Shown here in pieces: positions 45,876 to 56,162 of a stretch of 64,000 bases of DNA (position 1 is the first letter of the stretch; each line of letters opens with the position of its first letter). The translations under genes and the position numbers were made by a program. This DNA is from Cryptomeria japonica (taxonomy: Eukaryota > Streptophyta > Pinopsida > Cupressales > Cupressaceae), in the NCBI RefSeq assembly GCF_030272615.1, contig NC_081414.1, positions 762,297,648 to 762,361,647 of the forward strand, written 5' to 3'. The notes below the pieces were generated by a model, which did no database searches, had not been told where the DNA came from, and saw nothing but the letters and a program-made list of their open reading frames with translations.

Positions 45876-46226
45876 GCCAAAATGAACCGTATTCCTTATT
45901 GAATTTGGATAACTATTTTAAACCAGATCAAATCCTAACCCTAATAGTAAACAAAAATGAACCCTAATCCTTATTGAATTAGGCCTACTATTTTGATTCC
46001 AATCCTAACTATAATTCTAAATCTAGAATTGAACCAAATGGAATCCTAAATCTAACATTGTACCAATCCAAAATATATAACTATACAAGAATAAATAATT
46101 TAAAATTAATTTATGTCATGTCTTTCAATTCATGCTCCAACTACTACAAGCTTATATATATTTAGAATAAGCAGAGATATATCCTTCTTGAGGCACCTAT
46201 TTCACTTAAATGTTAATGTAAACCCT

Positions 46227-46690
46227 AAACTACATGCAAATGTAGATTTTATAGTTATAATGGCAATGCTGTAGAGAAGGATATAAAGGAGAGATATTAA
46301 AAGTTAATATTAAAGCAATTAGTGGATCGTAGGAAATTATGCATTATAAAATTAAACAATTGATTTGTAAGATCGATAATATTAAAACTAGAATCTTGAT
46401 GGTGTAATTTTAGTTATTTTCTTGGAAATACATATAATTTACATTGAAAAATGAAGAGGATTTATGATTTGATGAGGCCAAGAAGACTATAACATATAAA
46501 TAAAAGTGTCTTATATATATTTTATTTGAATTCGATCTATTTTAGTTTAAAATGACATTAAAGATGTAAAGTTTTCAATATATTAGTATGTGCCAATATT
46601 TTTTAATTAGAGATCAATTGAAGGTCAGCCAAATGTGATTAATATTTATATCTTATAAACCTCACACAGTCACTTTTGGAGGTATTTTTA
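46227..46690. repeat. Segment D, copy 2, right part
   Basis: Matches 55199-55665: TAGTTATAATGGCAATG, GAGAAGGATATAAA, TTTATTTGAATTCGAT. It then joins segment A3 at 46714, giving the native D-A junction of the tandem unit. Confidence 0.85.
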
Positions 46691-46713
46691 AATGGTTATA
46701 GTTCTAGTGCCTT

Positions 46714-47264
46714 GGTCTATATGTTAGAGTAGATAAAAGTACTTCATTTTTATGATTTCATACATTATATTTACTTTTTTGGTCGTTTTAAATAGAATGG
46801 AAAAATAAAATTAGACACAAAATACTATAAAATTTCAAATACCCATTAAATATAACAAAGTCAACCTTATACATATCTCTTATAGTATTTAATTAAGATT
46901 CTTCAAAAGAAAAATATTTCTTATATATTATGAACTTAATGGTTAGCTCTTATATACTACAAATATCATCCAAAAATATCTAAATTATAAAATCATTATT
47001 AAAATTAACATAAATATATTATTTCTATATGTTCAATTCTCTACATCATAATTTTATGCAAAATTAGTGCATACTCAGTTTTTCAAAAGAAACCATAATT
47101 TGTACTACAAGAAATTGACTAAATTTATAATACTGTGACTTTAAAACCATGTTAGAATTTTTCATAAACACTACTTTCCCCCAAGAAAAAAAAGATCTAT
47201 AACTAATAATAAATCTAGATGAAAATAATAATGGTTTTATATCTTAATGTTATGATATGAATTA
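46714..47264. repeat. Segment A, copy 3
   Basis: Partner of 29167-29715, uninterrupted here and followed after about 36 bp by segment B3. Confidence 0.85.
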
Positions 47265-47300
47265 CGAGGGTAAAATACAAATATATAAACCTCATGAACG

Positions 47301-47933
47301 CATGGATTACAAAGATGAAAAGTCTAATATTCAGTTAAACCTCAACCACTCTAAATCAAAATCTATGTTAAGTCAATCAAATTGATAAGCCAAGATATTG
47401 ATTTCTAACAATAAATGGGTACATTGAATTTAACTAAGATGAATGTTATGAGAGATACTAGAGGTGTAACCTAATTACCATCAATCATGAGTTGATAGGT
47501 AGTAGAAACACTTGTTTACCTAAATTTCATACACATACACACATAGATAGATGGATACATGCATGTACATACATAAATACATACATATGATAGATTATTT
47601 CAACACAAAATTATGAGTAGAAAATTGTTTATAACCTAAAAAATTTCATTATTATTTTGAGCCACTTATATTTTATTCACATATAAATGGGTGTTGAGGA
47701 TTAGTATATCAATTTTTCATGATATTAAAGAGAAAATATTAGTACAAGCAAGAAATAGCTATCAATAATATTATTAACTTATGCTTAAAGATGTGGTGGA
47801 TGCATTACTTTAAGAGAAATTAAATGTAACTCTTTAGATTTCATCTAAGATGCATTAGTAATTTAAAGAAAATAAAAAGAGAAATATGAAGAGAAAAGAT
47901 AAAGAGAAGTTAATAATCAACATTAAAAAGGAA
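47301..47933. repeat. Segment B, copy 3
   Basis: Partner of 31209-31845; the match ends at 47933 where LINE sequence starts. Confidence 0.85.
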
Positions 47934-47949
47934 TGGCACACTTTCTAGG

Positions 47950-49151
47950 AGCAGGAGCAGGAGTTGATGTGGGAACAGGTTCAGGTTTGAATTCGTATGA
48001 TGCTAGTTCTGGGAGCCCATGGGATTCCCCGATGACTCGCCCCACTAAGTCGGTCCGTGATCCTTTGGATGGGGCCTCAAAGGATACATGGGATGGTGGC
48101 ACCATTTAGAATACTTCCAATGGTAAATCTGGCACTTCCAACAAATCTGGTGAGGTTGAGGGCCCCAATAATAAGATTCTCTCTATGGAATGCAACAGGA
48201 AATGGGCCTCACTTTTTGCAACAAAACTTAAGGGTAAGGCCATTTCGTCAGTACCGCATAAAGTGGACTAGTATTCTGGCGCTTGCTCCATCTCTATACC
48301 AGACTATATTGTGGACCAAAATATGGCTCACATGCATTTAGTCTTGGTTGGAAAATTTATCGGACCATGCCCAAATATTGAGCTTGTTAGATCTTTGGTG
48401 GCTAGGAAATGGAAAGGTAAAGGTCAAACTGATGTTGTCGCTATGGCTGGTGGCTTCTTCTCCTTTTCATTCACCTATGAAGAAGACTCGATCTGTTTTG
48501 GCGGGAGGTCCTTGGATGCTAGGCAAAGCCTCGCTGGCCCTTAAAAAGTGGGAACCAAGTTTTAATACCAAAGAATGGGTATGTAATGAAGCCCCTATCT
48601 GGGTCAAACTGTCAATTTTACCCATGGAATTCTGGGGAGAATAAATATTTGTGGGTATTGTAGCCTACTTTGGTGAGCTAATCTCAGTTGACCCAATGAC
48701 TGCAACTAAAAGGCAACTGGTTTATGCCAGACTGTGTGTCAATGTCAAATAGTCTACAAACCTACCTTCTTAGGTTGATCATTTCTCCAAGCTTGACAGA
48801 TGGGTGCAGAAAGTGGAGTATGAATCCATCCCCTTTATGTGTTTCCATTGTAAAAAAGTGGGCCACTGGGTGAGGCAGTGTCTGGCTAAGCCAAAGAAAG
48901 AATGGAGGAAGAGGAATGATTTTCCACTCATGGAGAAGATGGATGCCCTCGCTGCAGATCCTCCCTCAAATGTTTTGGGCCTTGATCTACTTGAATCTCT
49001 TCCTAGATCTGAGCCAATCGTTCCTGTTGCACTTGATCTAAACCTCTCATCCCCTAAGGAGAATATTGGGGAATCCCCTACTGTGGATTCCCCCTGCATT
49101 GATTTGGTTCTCCCAAATTCTTCTGGAGCTGCTCAGGATATTCCCATTTAG
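47950..49151 (+). pseudogene. LINE ORF1: DUF4283 plus CCHC zinc knuckle
   Basis: Translation gives HLVLVGKFIGPCPNIELVRS, then VARKWKGKGQTDVVAMAGG, FFSFSFTYEED, GGPWMLGKASLALKKWEPS, then APIWVKLSILPMEFW, the hallmark blocks of DUF4283, followed by FVGIVAYFGELISVDPMTA and the knuckle CFHCKKVGHWVRQC (48840-48881). The C-terminal tail is Ser/Pro-rich with repeated LDLNLSS/LPLPS-like patches and stops at 49151. There is a frameshift near 48530 and stops near 48645 and 48750. The protein is the presumed RNA-binding gag-like component of the LINE particle. Confidence 0.85.
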
Positions 49152-49470
49152 TTGATTGTTGATATGGATAGCTCCATTGATTCAAAACCCCTGACCTCCC
49201 CTTTGTAGGAATCATCTCTTGAGGACTCTACTCCCTTTATTGAGGTCAAACCCAGAAATAGAAGAAGGAACTCCCCTATTGGCCAAAACACTTCGCTCTT
49301 AGGGGGGTCTTAACCAGAAATAAACAAAAAGTGGACTGTGGGTCAGAATCAAGGGGGGTGGGGAGACCACCCAATATAGTTAGCAGAGATAGGTAGAGTC
49401 GGGTTGCCATTGCAGACAAAGCCCAAAGAACGTTACCAGAAATGGGGATGGGATCCCCCTCTCATGCTAA

Positions 49471-52400
49471 ATGAAAGTCATCTCTTGGAATATAAGGGGT
49501 TTAAATCACCCCGACAAGCATGACCTGCTATCCAATTTGATCAGAGATCAGAAACCTGATATTTGTCTTGTCTAAGAAACAAAAAGTCCTAGTAGCAAAG
49601 TGGAAAAAATTAAGATGGTGATATTTGGAGATTGTGGTGTTCACAGTGTGGATGCAAATGGTGCTTCAGGAGGTATTTGCACCCGTTGGAATCCAAGACT
49701 ACTAAGTGGTAAGAAGGTTCTCTCTTCTCCTAATCACATTGCTACTAGATTCTTTAATCTTAAAGATGGAACCTCCTGGGTTATTTTCAACATCTATGCT
49801 CCTAATGGGAGATCTTCTAGAAAAGCCCTCTGGTCTTCCATTTTCCATGCTACATTTCTCTTCCCTAATGAGAAACAGGTTCTTCTTGGAGATTTCAATA
49901 CCCCTCTCTAATCTAGAGAATCTTGGGGTATACCTATCTCTATTGATAGTAGACAAGACTTGGCTAACATGATCAACTCTTTGAGACTTTTGGACTTGGA
50001 TCTTATTGGTGCCAAGTTTACCTGGTCCAACAGACATAGTGGAGAGGGTCTTATTCAGGTTAAGCTTGATAGGGGACTTGTCTCTCCTGATTGGCTTTAG
50101 ATGGTTTCATGTTGTCTTAGTGGCTTGGCCCATATTGGATCTAATCACTTCCCCATCTGTCTCTCGGTTACTCCATTGTCTGGCAGAAAGGCGTACCCCT
50201 TCAAATTTGAAAAAATGTGTCTGATGGCCCTTGAAATCCAAAATAATAATATGGAGTGGTGGAATATTGATTTCCAGGGCACGACTATGTTCCCTATAGC
50301 CAAGAAGCTTTCAAATGTCAAGTCTAATATTCAACGTTGGAACAAATGCACCTTTGGCAATATCTTCAAAGCTAAATAGAAGCTCAAACTAGAACTTGAG
50401 GAAGTTCAAAACCATATTCAAGTTTATGGATTTGATAAAGATATCTCGTACAAAGAAATTGATATTTTGACTAAATTACATAACATTATTTCCAAAGAAG
50501 ACGAATTTTGGAAGTAGAGATCTAGAGCTTTATGGCTTAAAAGTGGTGACAAAAACACTAAGTTTTTTCATATGATGACTCTTAAGCACAAGGTTGTTAA
50601 TAGAATAAAAATAATTCAGATCGAACAGAGATGGGTTGATAAGCATGATGAGATTCGCCAGGAAGCCATCAATTTTTTCTCTAATCTCCTTTCTATGAAT
50701 GACCCTCTTGATCCTCTAGCCCAGAATGAAACCTTGCAGGAGGTTCCCTCCATCATTTCTCAGGACATGAAATCAGAGCTTACTAGAATTCCCTCTCCCG
50801 ATGAAGTTCACAATGCGGTTTTCTCTTTTGAAGGTAACAAGGTCCCCGACCCTGATGGTTTTCCTCTTTTTTTCTTTCAAAATTTTTGGCAGATTATTTG
50901 CTCTGATGTGGTCCCTGTAGCTCAAGAATTTTTCGAAACCCGCTCTCTCCTGAAGGATCCAAATGCCACCTTCCTAGTCCTCATCCCTAAGAAACGTGAC
51001 ACCTACTCTTTTTCAGGATTTTAGACCTATTAGCCTTTACAATTCTATTTATTAAATTTTTACCAAGATTCTGGTGCTCAGGCTTAATATTTCCATCCCC
51101 TCTTTAATTTCTAAACATCAAAATGGGTTTTTCCCTAGGAGGCAGATCCTGGATTTTGTTATTGTCGTGCATGAGAATATCCACTCCCTTTCTATCAATA
51201 CAAAACCTGGGTTTTTTCTGAAATTGGACGTGCTGAAAGATTTTGATAGAGTCAATTGGAGATTTCTCCTCTGAATCCTCAGGGCTTTTGGATTCAGAGA
51301 TAACTTCATCCAGATCATTGAGAAATGTGTTTCCACCCCAAAATATTTTGTGTTGATTAATGGATCTGCCTCCAGTTTCCTCTCTGCGTCTAGGGGCATA
51401 AGACAAGGGGATCTTCTATCTCCTTTCCTTTTCATTCTGATGAGTGAAGCTCTCAGTAAAATTATTCAGAGGGAAGTCAAAAATGGAAATATTACAGGCT
51501 TACAGCCCTCCTCTCAGGCCTCCACATGCTCTCACCAACAATTTGTCGATGATACTCTAGTGATGTGAGAAGGCTCAATTAAAGGAGCTAAGAATTTTAA
51601 AAAGACTCTGAATATCTATGAACATTGTTCGGGGCAAAAAAAATAGCTTGGCTAAAAGCTCCATTTTCTTCTTTAACATCCCTGAACACAGGAAATTAAA
51701 GATTGCCTTGATTATTGGTCGTAAAGTTGGAACTTTGCTCGACTCCTATTTAGGTCTTTCTCTCTACCATTGTCCGGCTCCTGACTCCTTTTGGGTGAAT
51801 CTTATAGACAAATTCCAGAACAAATTGGCTGGGTGGAAAGGAGATTTATTAAGCCAAGCTGGTAAACTCTAGCTGCTCAAAGTCTCGCTTTAGAGTTTCC
51901 CGGTTTATGCTATGAGTCTATTCAAAATCCCAGCCAAAATTGTTGATAAATTGAAAAGAATTCAAAAAAATAATTCTGGACTATAACTGAATCTAAGCAT
52001 AGATTACATCTTGTGGCTTGGAATCAGGTTTGCCTTCCCAAATCCATGGGGGGTCTAGATATTTAGAATCTGAGAGATTTTAATAAAGCCCTAATGGCCA
52101 AACAGCTATGGAGATGTCTTAAAGAGAATAATAAATGGATTGACATATTCAAACATAAATACCACATTTTGGATATCCAAAATGCTCTGGAAACTTATGA
52201 TCTTCCCAACGCAGTTTTTGATTTATGGAGCAATTTCTTTGGCTCCTCCAAATTTATCTTGCATGGTGACAGATGGATGCTAGGGAATGGTACCAAAATC
52301 AGATTTTGGGATGACTAGTGGACTGGTAATGGCCTCCTATCAGACTCTATTTGGGATCCTCTCTTCAAATAATTATGTCTTAGAAAAATTGGCATCTGGG

Positions 52401-53679
52401 TGGCTGATTATATTAGAAATGGAGTCTGGTTGGACCTCAATTTTGTAGATAATGCTCTGTTACCAATGCAACCCTGGTTTTATTGTATTCACATCACCCG
52501 CTCTTAAGGGGAGGATGAAGTGTTCTGGAATTCCTCCTCTTCTAGGAAGTTCAAGGTTGTTGATGCTTATAAGTTCATCCCTAGAAGTTTCTCCCCCCCA
52601 CCCCTTTTGGGTTGGTATTTGGAACAAGCACTTAATTCCTAAAATTAACATTTTTTTTCTAGTTGTTTATGCAAGGTAATATCTCTACCATTGGAAATCT
52701 TTGCATAAGAGGAATTCCTCTTACCAATAGATGCTTTCCTTGTAAAGAGGCAGAGGAAAATGCTTGTCATATGTTGCTTCATTGCGCCTTTGCCAAGGAT
52801 ATCTGGAATCACTTCCTTAACATGTGGAACATTGATTGGGTCTTCCCTAATACTATCTATCGAATGTGGTTTGAATGGAAATGCCCCTTTGATAATCAAG
52901 ATTTAGGATTTCTCTAGAATTTATCTCTTCCGCATATTGCTTAGGAAAACTGGAAAGAAAGAAATAATGGAGTCTTTAGGGTTTTGGAAACTCCTGCTTT
53001 TGTTGTTGCTACTAAAATTTGCATTGCTACCAAGAAGAATTTTCTACACTCCTGCCCTACCAGAAAGAATGACCATCCCCTCCCTTCTCTCTAGGAGGAT
53101 TGGGATAATATCAATTGGTGGCAAATTGATTGGAATATTTCCAATCCATTACACAAAACCAAGCAATGCAAACAAAATGTTCTTTGGCATCCTTCCCCTA
53201 TGGGTTGGATCAAAATTAATGTGGATGGGGTGGCTAAAGCAAAGCCAGGGCCGGTTGAGCATGGAGGAGTGGCTAGGAATCATTATGGTCTGCTGGATTC
53301 TGCAGTGGTGCTCCCTTTGGGAACCCAGTCTAACCATAATGTGGAAGCGAGTGCTGCCCACATTGGGTTACACATGGCTAAAACAAAAGGCTTTACTAAA
53401 GTCTAGTTGGAGTCTTACTCGCTAAATACTTTTAATTGTTTGAGTGGACGCACGAATCCTAGTTAGACGACAGCTAACCTGATCAAGGATTGCCAAGATA
53501 TAATAAATGAACTGGTAGATTTCAAAATCTCGCACGTATACCGGGAAGGAAACATGATGGCAGATCTACTAGCCAATCTAGCGGTGGGATATGTGGTGAC
53601 TAAATCGTGGAGTAGTAGGGATGCATTCCCCAAAAATCTGTATGAGTTGGCCCGTGATGATTACTGCATTAATCAATGA
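49471..53679 (+). pseudogene. LINE ORF2: endonuclease, RT, zf-RVT, RNase H
   Basis: Starts MKVISWNIRGLNHPDKHD at 49471, about 320 bp after ORF1. Endonuclease blocks: SWNIRG, ETKSPSS, VIFNIYAPNG, LLGDFNTPL and IGSNHFPICL; the last normally reads SDH, so the catalytic Asp is Asn. RT blocks: WLKSGDKNTKFFH, KVPDPDGFPLFFFQNFW, PNATFLVLIPK, FFLKLDVLKDFDRVNW (about 51218-51262), INGSASSFLSASRGIRQGD and the active-site FVDDTLVM (51542-51565). zf-RVT: RCFPCKEAEENACHMLLHC (about 52730-52790). RNase H: WIKINVDGVAKAKPGP, VEASAAHIGLHMAK, VYREGNMMADLLANLA, ending at the TGA at 53677. Many stops and shifts; it would cleave the target and copy LINE RNA if intact. Confidence 0.9.
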
Positions 53680-53690
53680 TCTTTCATCAT

Positions 53691-53902
53691 GATTTGATTG
53701 AGTTGATGGGGAAATGACTATTTTTTATTTTCCCTAAATGAAGATCTAGAAACTTCCCTAGTGACTGGATTTTCCGTCTTGTTGTGTGGCCCATTTTTTG
53801 CTATTGTTTGGAGACTTTTTTGGTGTGGCCCATTTCCTGGGATTGGTCGATGCCTTCTCTGGTGTGACTATTTTCTGCTATTCAATAATTAGGAGCATAA
53901 TG
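53691..53902 (+). other. Spacer between LINE ORF2 and the mobile-domain-like fragment
   Basis: Contains a local duplication: GTGTGGCCCATTTT(T/C) occurs at about 53785 and again near 53823, with TTTTGG...CTATTGTTTGGAG between. No poly-A tail is visible at the LINE end. Confidence 0.5.
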
Positions 53903-54702
53903 GGTGGGGAGAAGAATAGGCAAGAGCCATCTACTTGTGAGAAATGGAAGAAAAATAAGGATGTGTGGCAGGAAGTCATTGATGGGGGAATCATCCCCTT
54001 CTTGGATCAACTTCATGGCCCTTCTCCTCTGCTCACAGAGGCCTTTTCAATGAGGGGAAAAAAGGGAGCCTCAGGGCTTATGGAACTGAGTATCAGATTG
54101 ATGAATCCCCGATGGCGATGATAACTGGTCTAGTGATGACTGGAAAAATATTTTATAGGGAAAGGAAAACTGGGGAGTAGACTTGACGAGTTTCTTTGAC
54201 AAAGACAAGCACCGCTCTAGAGTTACCAAGATGGTTGATGGGGGCTATAATAGGAAAGATCTTATGGCTCCCTGGGCTGACATGGTTGAGTTCATCATAA
54301 GGTATATTACGTTCATTTTAGGCATGGTAAAATCATTTATGTTCCTTTCTATCTGGCCTCCTCTCTAGAAAATAGTCTGGAAAAACATTTGGAGAATCCA
54401 AGCAACCCTGTTCTCCATGAGGGACTTATTGTGCTCATCATGGAGTATTCTAAATCTCTTGAAGTTGTACCCCCTCTAACTAAGACTTGCCAACAGACTA
54501 ATATCCAGGATGTCTTTGACTTGGAAATGGATTTGGAAGACAGTGGGGTTCCTTTTGATGACCCTGAATATAAACCTATGGATGAAGGGGAGATGATAGT
54601 CACCCCTAGGATGTTTAGCAGTAAGAATCCTCCGAGATGGATGGCTAGAAAATACAAAACCACCAGCAAACTAATCTTTAAGGCCGAGCCCCCCTCTAAA
54701 AA
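53903..54702 (+). pseudogene. Plant-mobile-domain-like gene, second copy
   Basis: Reads GEKNRQEPSTCEKWKKNKD, then DGGIIPFLDQLHGPSPLLTE, YGTEYQIDESPMAMITGLVM, FYRERKTGE, FFDKDKHRSRVTKMVDGGY, WADMVEFIIRYITF, VPFYLASSLENSLEKHLENP, NPVLHEGLIVLIMEYSKSLE and then an acidic spacer DPEYKPMDEGEMIV. It shares block order with 3340-4530 (GL-M, F-R-RK, FF-D, I-YITL, NP-HEGL). Two frame changes (near 54080 and 54360). Like the first copy it follows directly after a LINE RNase H. The coiled-coil C-terminus seen in the first copy is missing because segment D3 begins at 54703. Biochemical role of the family is unknown. Confidence 0.55.
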
Positions 54703-54993
54703 GAAGAAGTTGGCCTTCATAGCCAACTCCACCATGCCTTTCTCAGCTCCCTCAAAACGATCCAATTTCTTTTGATAAGTTCGCTATAAAATCAAGCTGT
54801 CAAATATAAGTAAATATTCTCTTATTGCTCGCATTGCTTCTTTCATGCCCGCTTTTTCAGCTTCAAGAACCTCAATCCTTCCTTCCAATTCTGACAGATC
54901 TTCCATGTCTCCGTTCAAATCTTCTGTAAAATTACTCATAAAAGAAAGTTTGCTTTCAAATCGTTCAAACTTATAATTCACTGTTTTAAACAA
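54703..54993 (-). pseudogene. Second copy of the segment-D coiled-coil ORF, nonsense and truncated
   Basis: Same start (MSNFTEDLNGDMEDLSELEG) as the intact copy at 40203-39889; the homologous frame also extends upstream with KFERFESK, which is not preceded by a conserved Met. A TAG replaces the Tyr codon after FDSLIL (54784-54786). Beyond it the same frame continues TYQKKLDRFEGAEKGMVELA to the truncation at 54703. Few substitutions separate the two copies. Confidence 0.7.
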
Positions 54994-55665
54994 TAAAATT
55001 CTTCTATTTTCTGTACGTTGTTTTAAAACATCAAACCTGGAAATACAATGACTTGGGATATAGAAAATTTTCTTACCTCTATATAAAACTCTGTCAACAG
55101 TCGTGTCTATCCAACAATTTTATGTTTCACATTAACAGTGACGTTTACACGTTGTTCATGATTTATATGAGATTAGTAAAAGTAAATTATCATAGGCAAA
55201 ACTACATGCAAATGTAGATTTTATAGTTATAATGGCAATGATATAGAGAAGGATATAAAAGAGAGATATTAAAAATTAATATTAAAGCAGTTAGTGGACC
55301 GTACAAAATTAAACAATTGATTTGTAAGATCAATATTAAAACTGAAATCTTGATGGTGTAGTTTAAGTTATTTTCTTGGAAATACACATAATTTACATTG
55401 AAAAATGAGGAGGATTTATGATCTGAAGTGGCGGAACGAAGACTATAATTTATAAATAAAAGTGTCTTATATATATTTTATTTGAATTCGATATATTTTA
55501 GTTTAAAATGACATTGAAGATGTAAAGTTTTCAATATATTAGTATGTGTCAATATTTTTTAATTAGAGATCACATTTTCAGTTGAAGGCAAGTATTTAAT
55601 CTCTTTAATGTTGAAATCTTATAAACCTCACAAAATCACTTTTGGGAGGTATTTTTAAATGATTA
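54703..55665. repeat. Segment D, copy 3 (uninterrupted reference copy)
   Basis: Matches 39967-40514 followed by 46227-46690 without the 5.7-kb insert. Its left end is truncated at GAAGAAGTTGGCC, where it joins the mobile-domain-like fragment. The match ends near 55665. Confidence 0.9.
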
Positions 55666-55965
55666 TGAAAAAATATTTCTTGTTAGAACGGGGTGAATCA
55701 GTATATCAACAATTTCAATCTTGTTGGCCACATTATCAACTTTCACAATATGATTAGAAGCATTACCATGAGCATTAATAATGCAAGCAATGAATGCAAT
55801 TATGAAAAAAACACAACACCATATTTTACATGGAAACCCAAGAACAAAAAAATTAGAATAAGTAAGTTGCTTGGTATAAGAATGCAAGCCATCTAACCCA
55901 TAAATACCACTATGTTTTTATTCATTTTTCTTATTCTTCAAGTGTTAAGTGTCATTCATTTGTAT
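55666..55965. other. Unassigned DNA after segment D3
   Basis: Segment A does not follow D here, so this is the right breakpoint of the tandem unit. The phrase ACATGGAAACCCAAGAACAA resembles LTR leader sequence of a Copia element but no pair was found. Confidence 0.3.
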
Positions 55966-56162
55966 ACTTAGATACTTCTATCCAAACAAGATAGGCATCT
56001 AAAAGTACAGATAGACATCTAACCATGTAGGTTAGATATTTGTCCTTGCAAGATAAGAGTTTCATCTATCCTTCCAGGATAAGAATCTACCCTTCAAGTA
56101 GTGTTAGACATCCATCTATCAAACAAGATGGGTATCCATTCTTCAAATAGGATAGGTAACCT
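55966..56162. repeat. Degenerate 21-26-bp tandem repeat
   Basis: About seven units of the pattern CATCTATCC-AACAAGATAGG, for example TCTATCCAAACAAGATAGGC, CATCTATCCTTCCAGGATAA and CATCTATCAAACAAGATGGG. Similarity between neighbours is moderate. Confidence 0.6.

Larger units (their letters stand above)
40515..46226. other. 5.7-kb insert carrying the telomere-like array
   Basis: Segment D is continuous at 55199-55222 but in copy 2 it breaks here. The 24-bp sequence aaactacatg...gatttt, with palindromic core CTACATGCAAATGTAG, is present once at 55199-55222 and twice around this insert (40491-40514 and 46227-46250), exactly as a target-site duplication. The insert has no terminal repeats longer than a few bases, no LTR ends, and no ORF with a recognised domain. 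Left 1.9 kb: plain AT-rich DNA. Centre: degenerate CCCTAA array. Right 350 bp: AT-rich with residual CCCTAA words and a repeated TGAACCCTAATCCTTATTGA-like phrase (about 45890 and 45958). Confidence 0.8.
47934..53690 (+). mobile_element. Near full-length L1-like LINE
   Basis: ORF1 (DUF4283, CCHC) and ORF2 (endonuclease, RT, zf-RVT, RNase H) lie in order over 5.7 kb with short gaps between conserved blocks, disrupted by about two dozen stops and shifts. It begins abruptly inside segment B3 and is followed by a plant-mobile-domain-like fragment rather than a poly-A tail. Length and order equal those of a complete plant L1 minus perhaps the 5' untranslated region. Confidence 0.9.

Noticed and set aside
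40515-46226. Search for terminal inverted repeats at the ends of the telomere-like insert
   Set aside because: Only a 7-bp match (TTAAGTG at 40514-40520 against CACTTAA at 46203-46209), and it is off the right terminus by 17 bp; likely chance.
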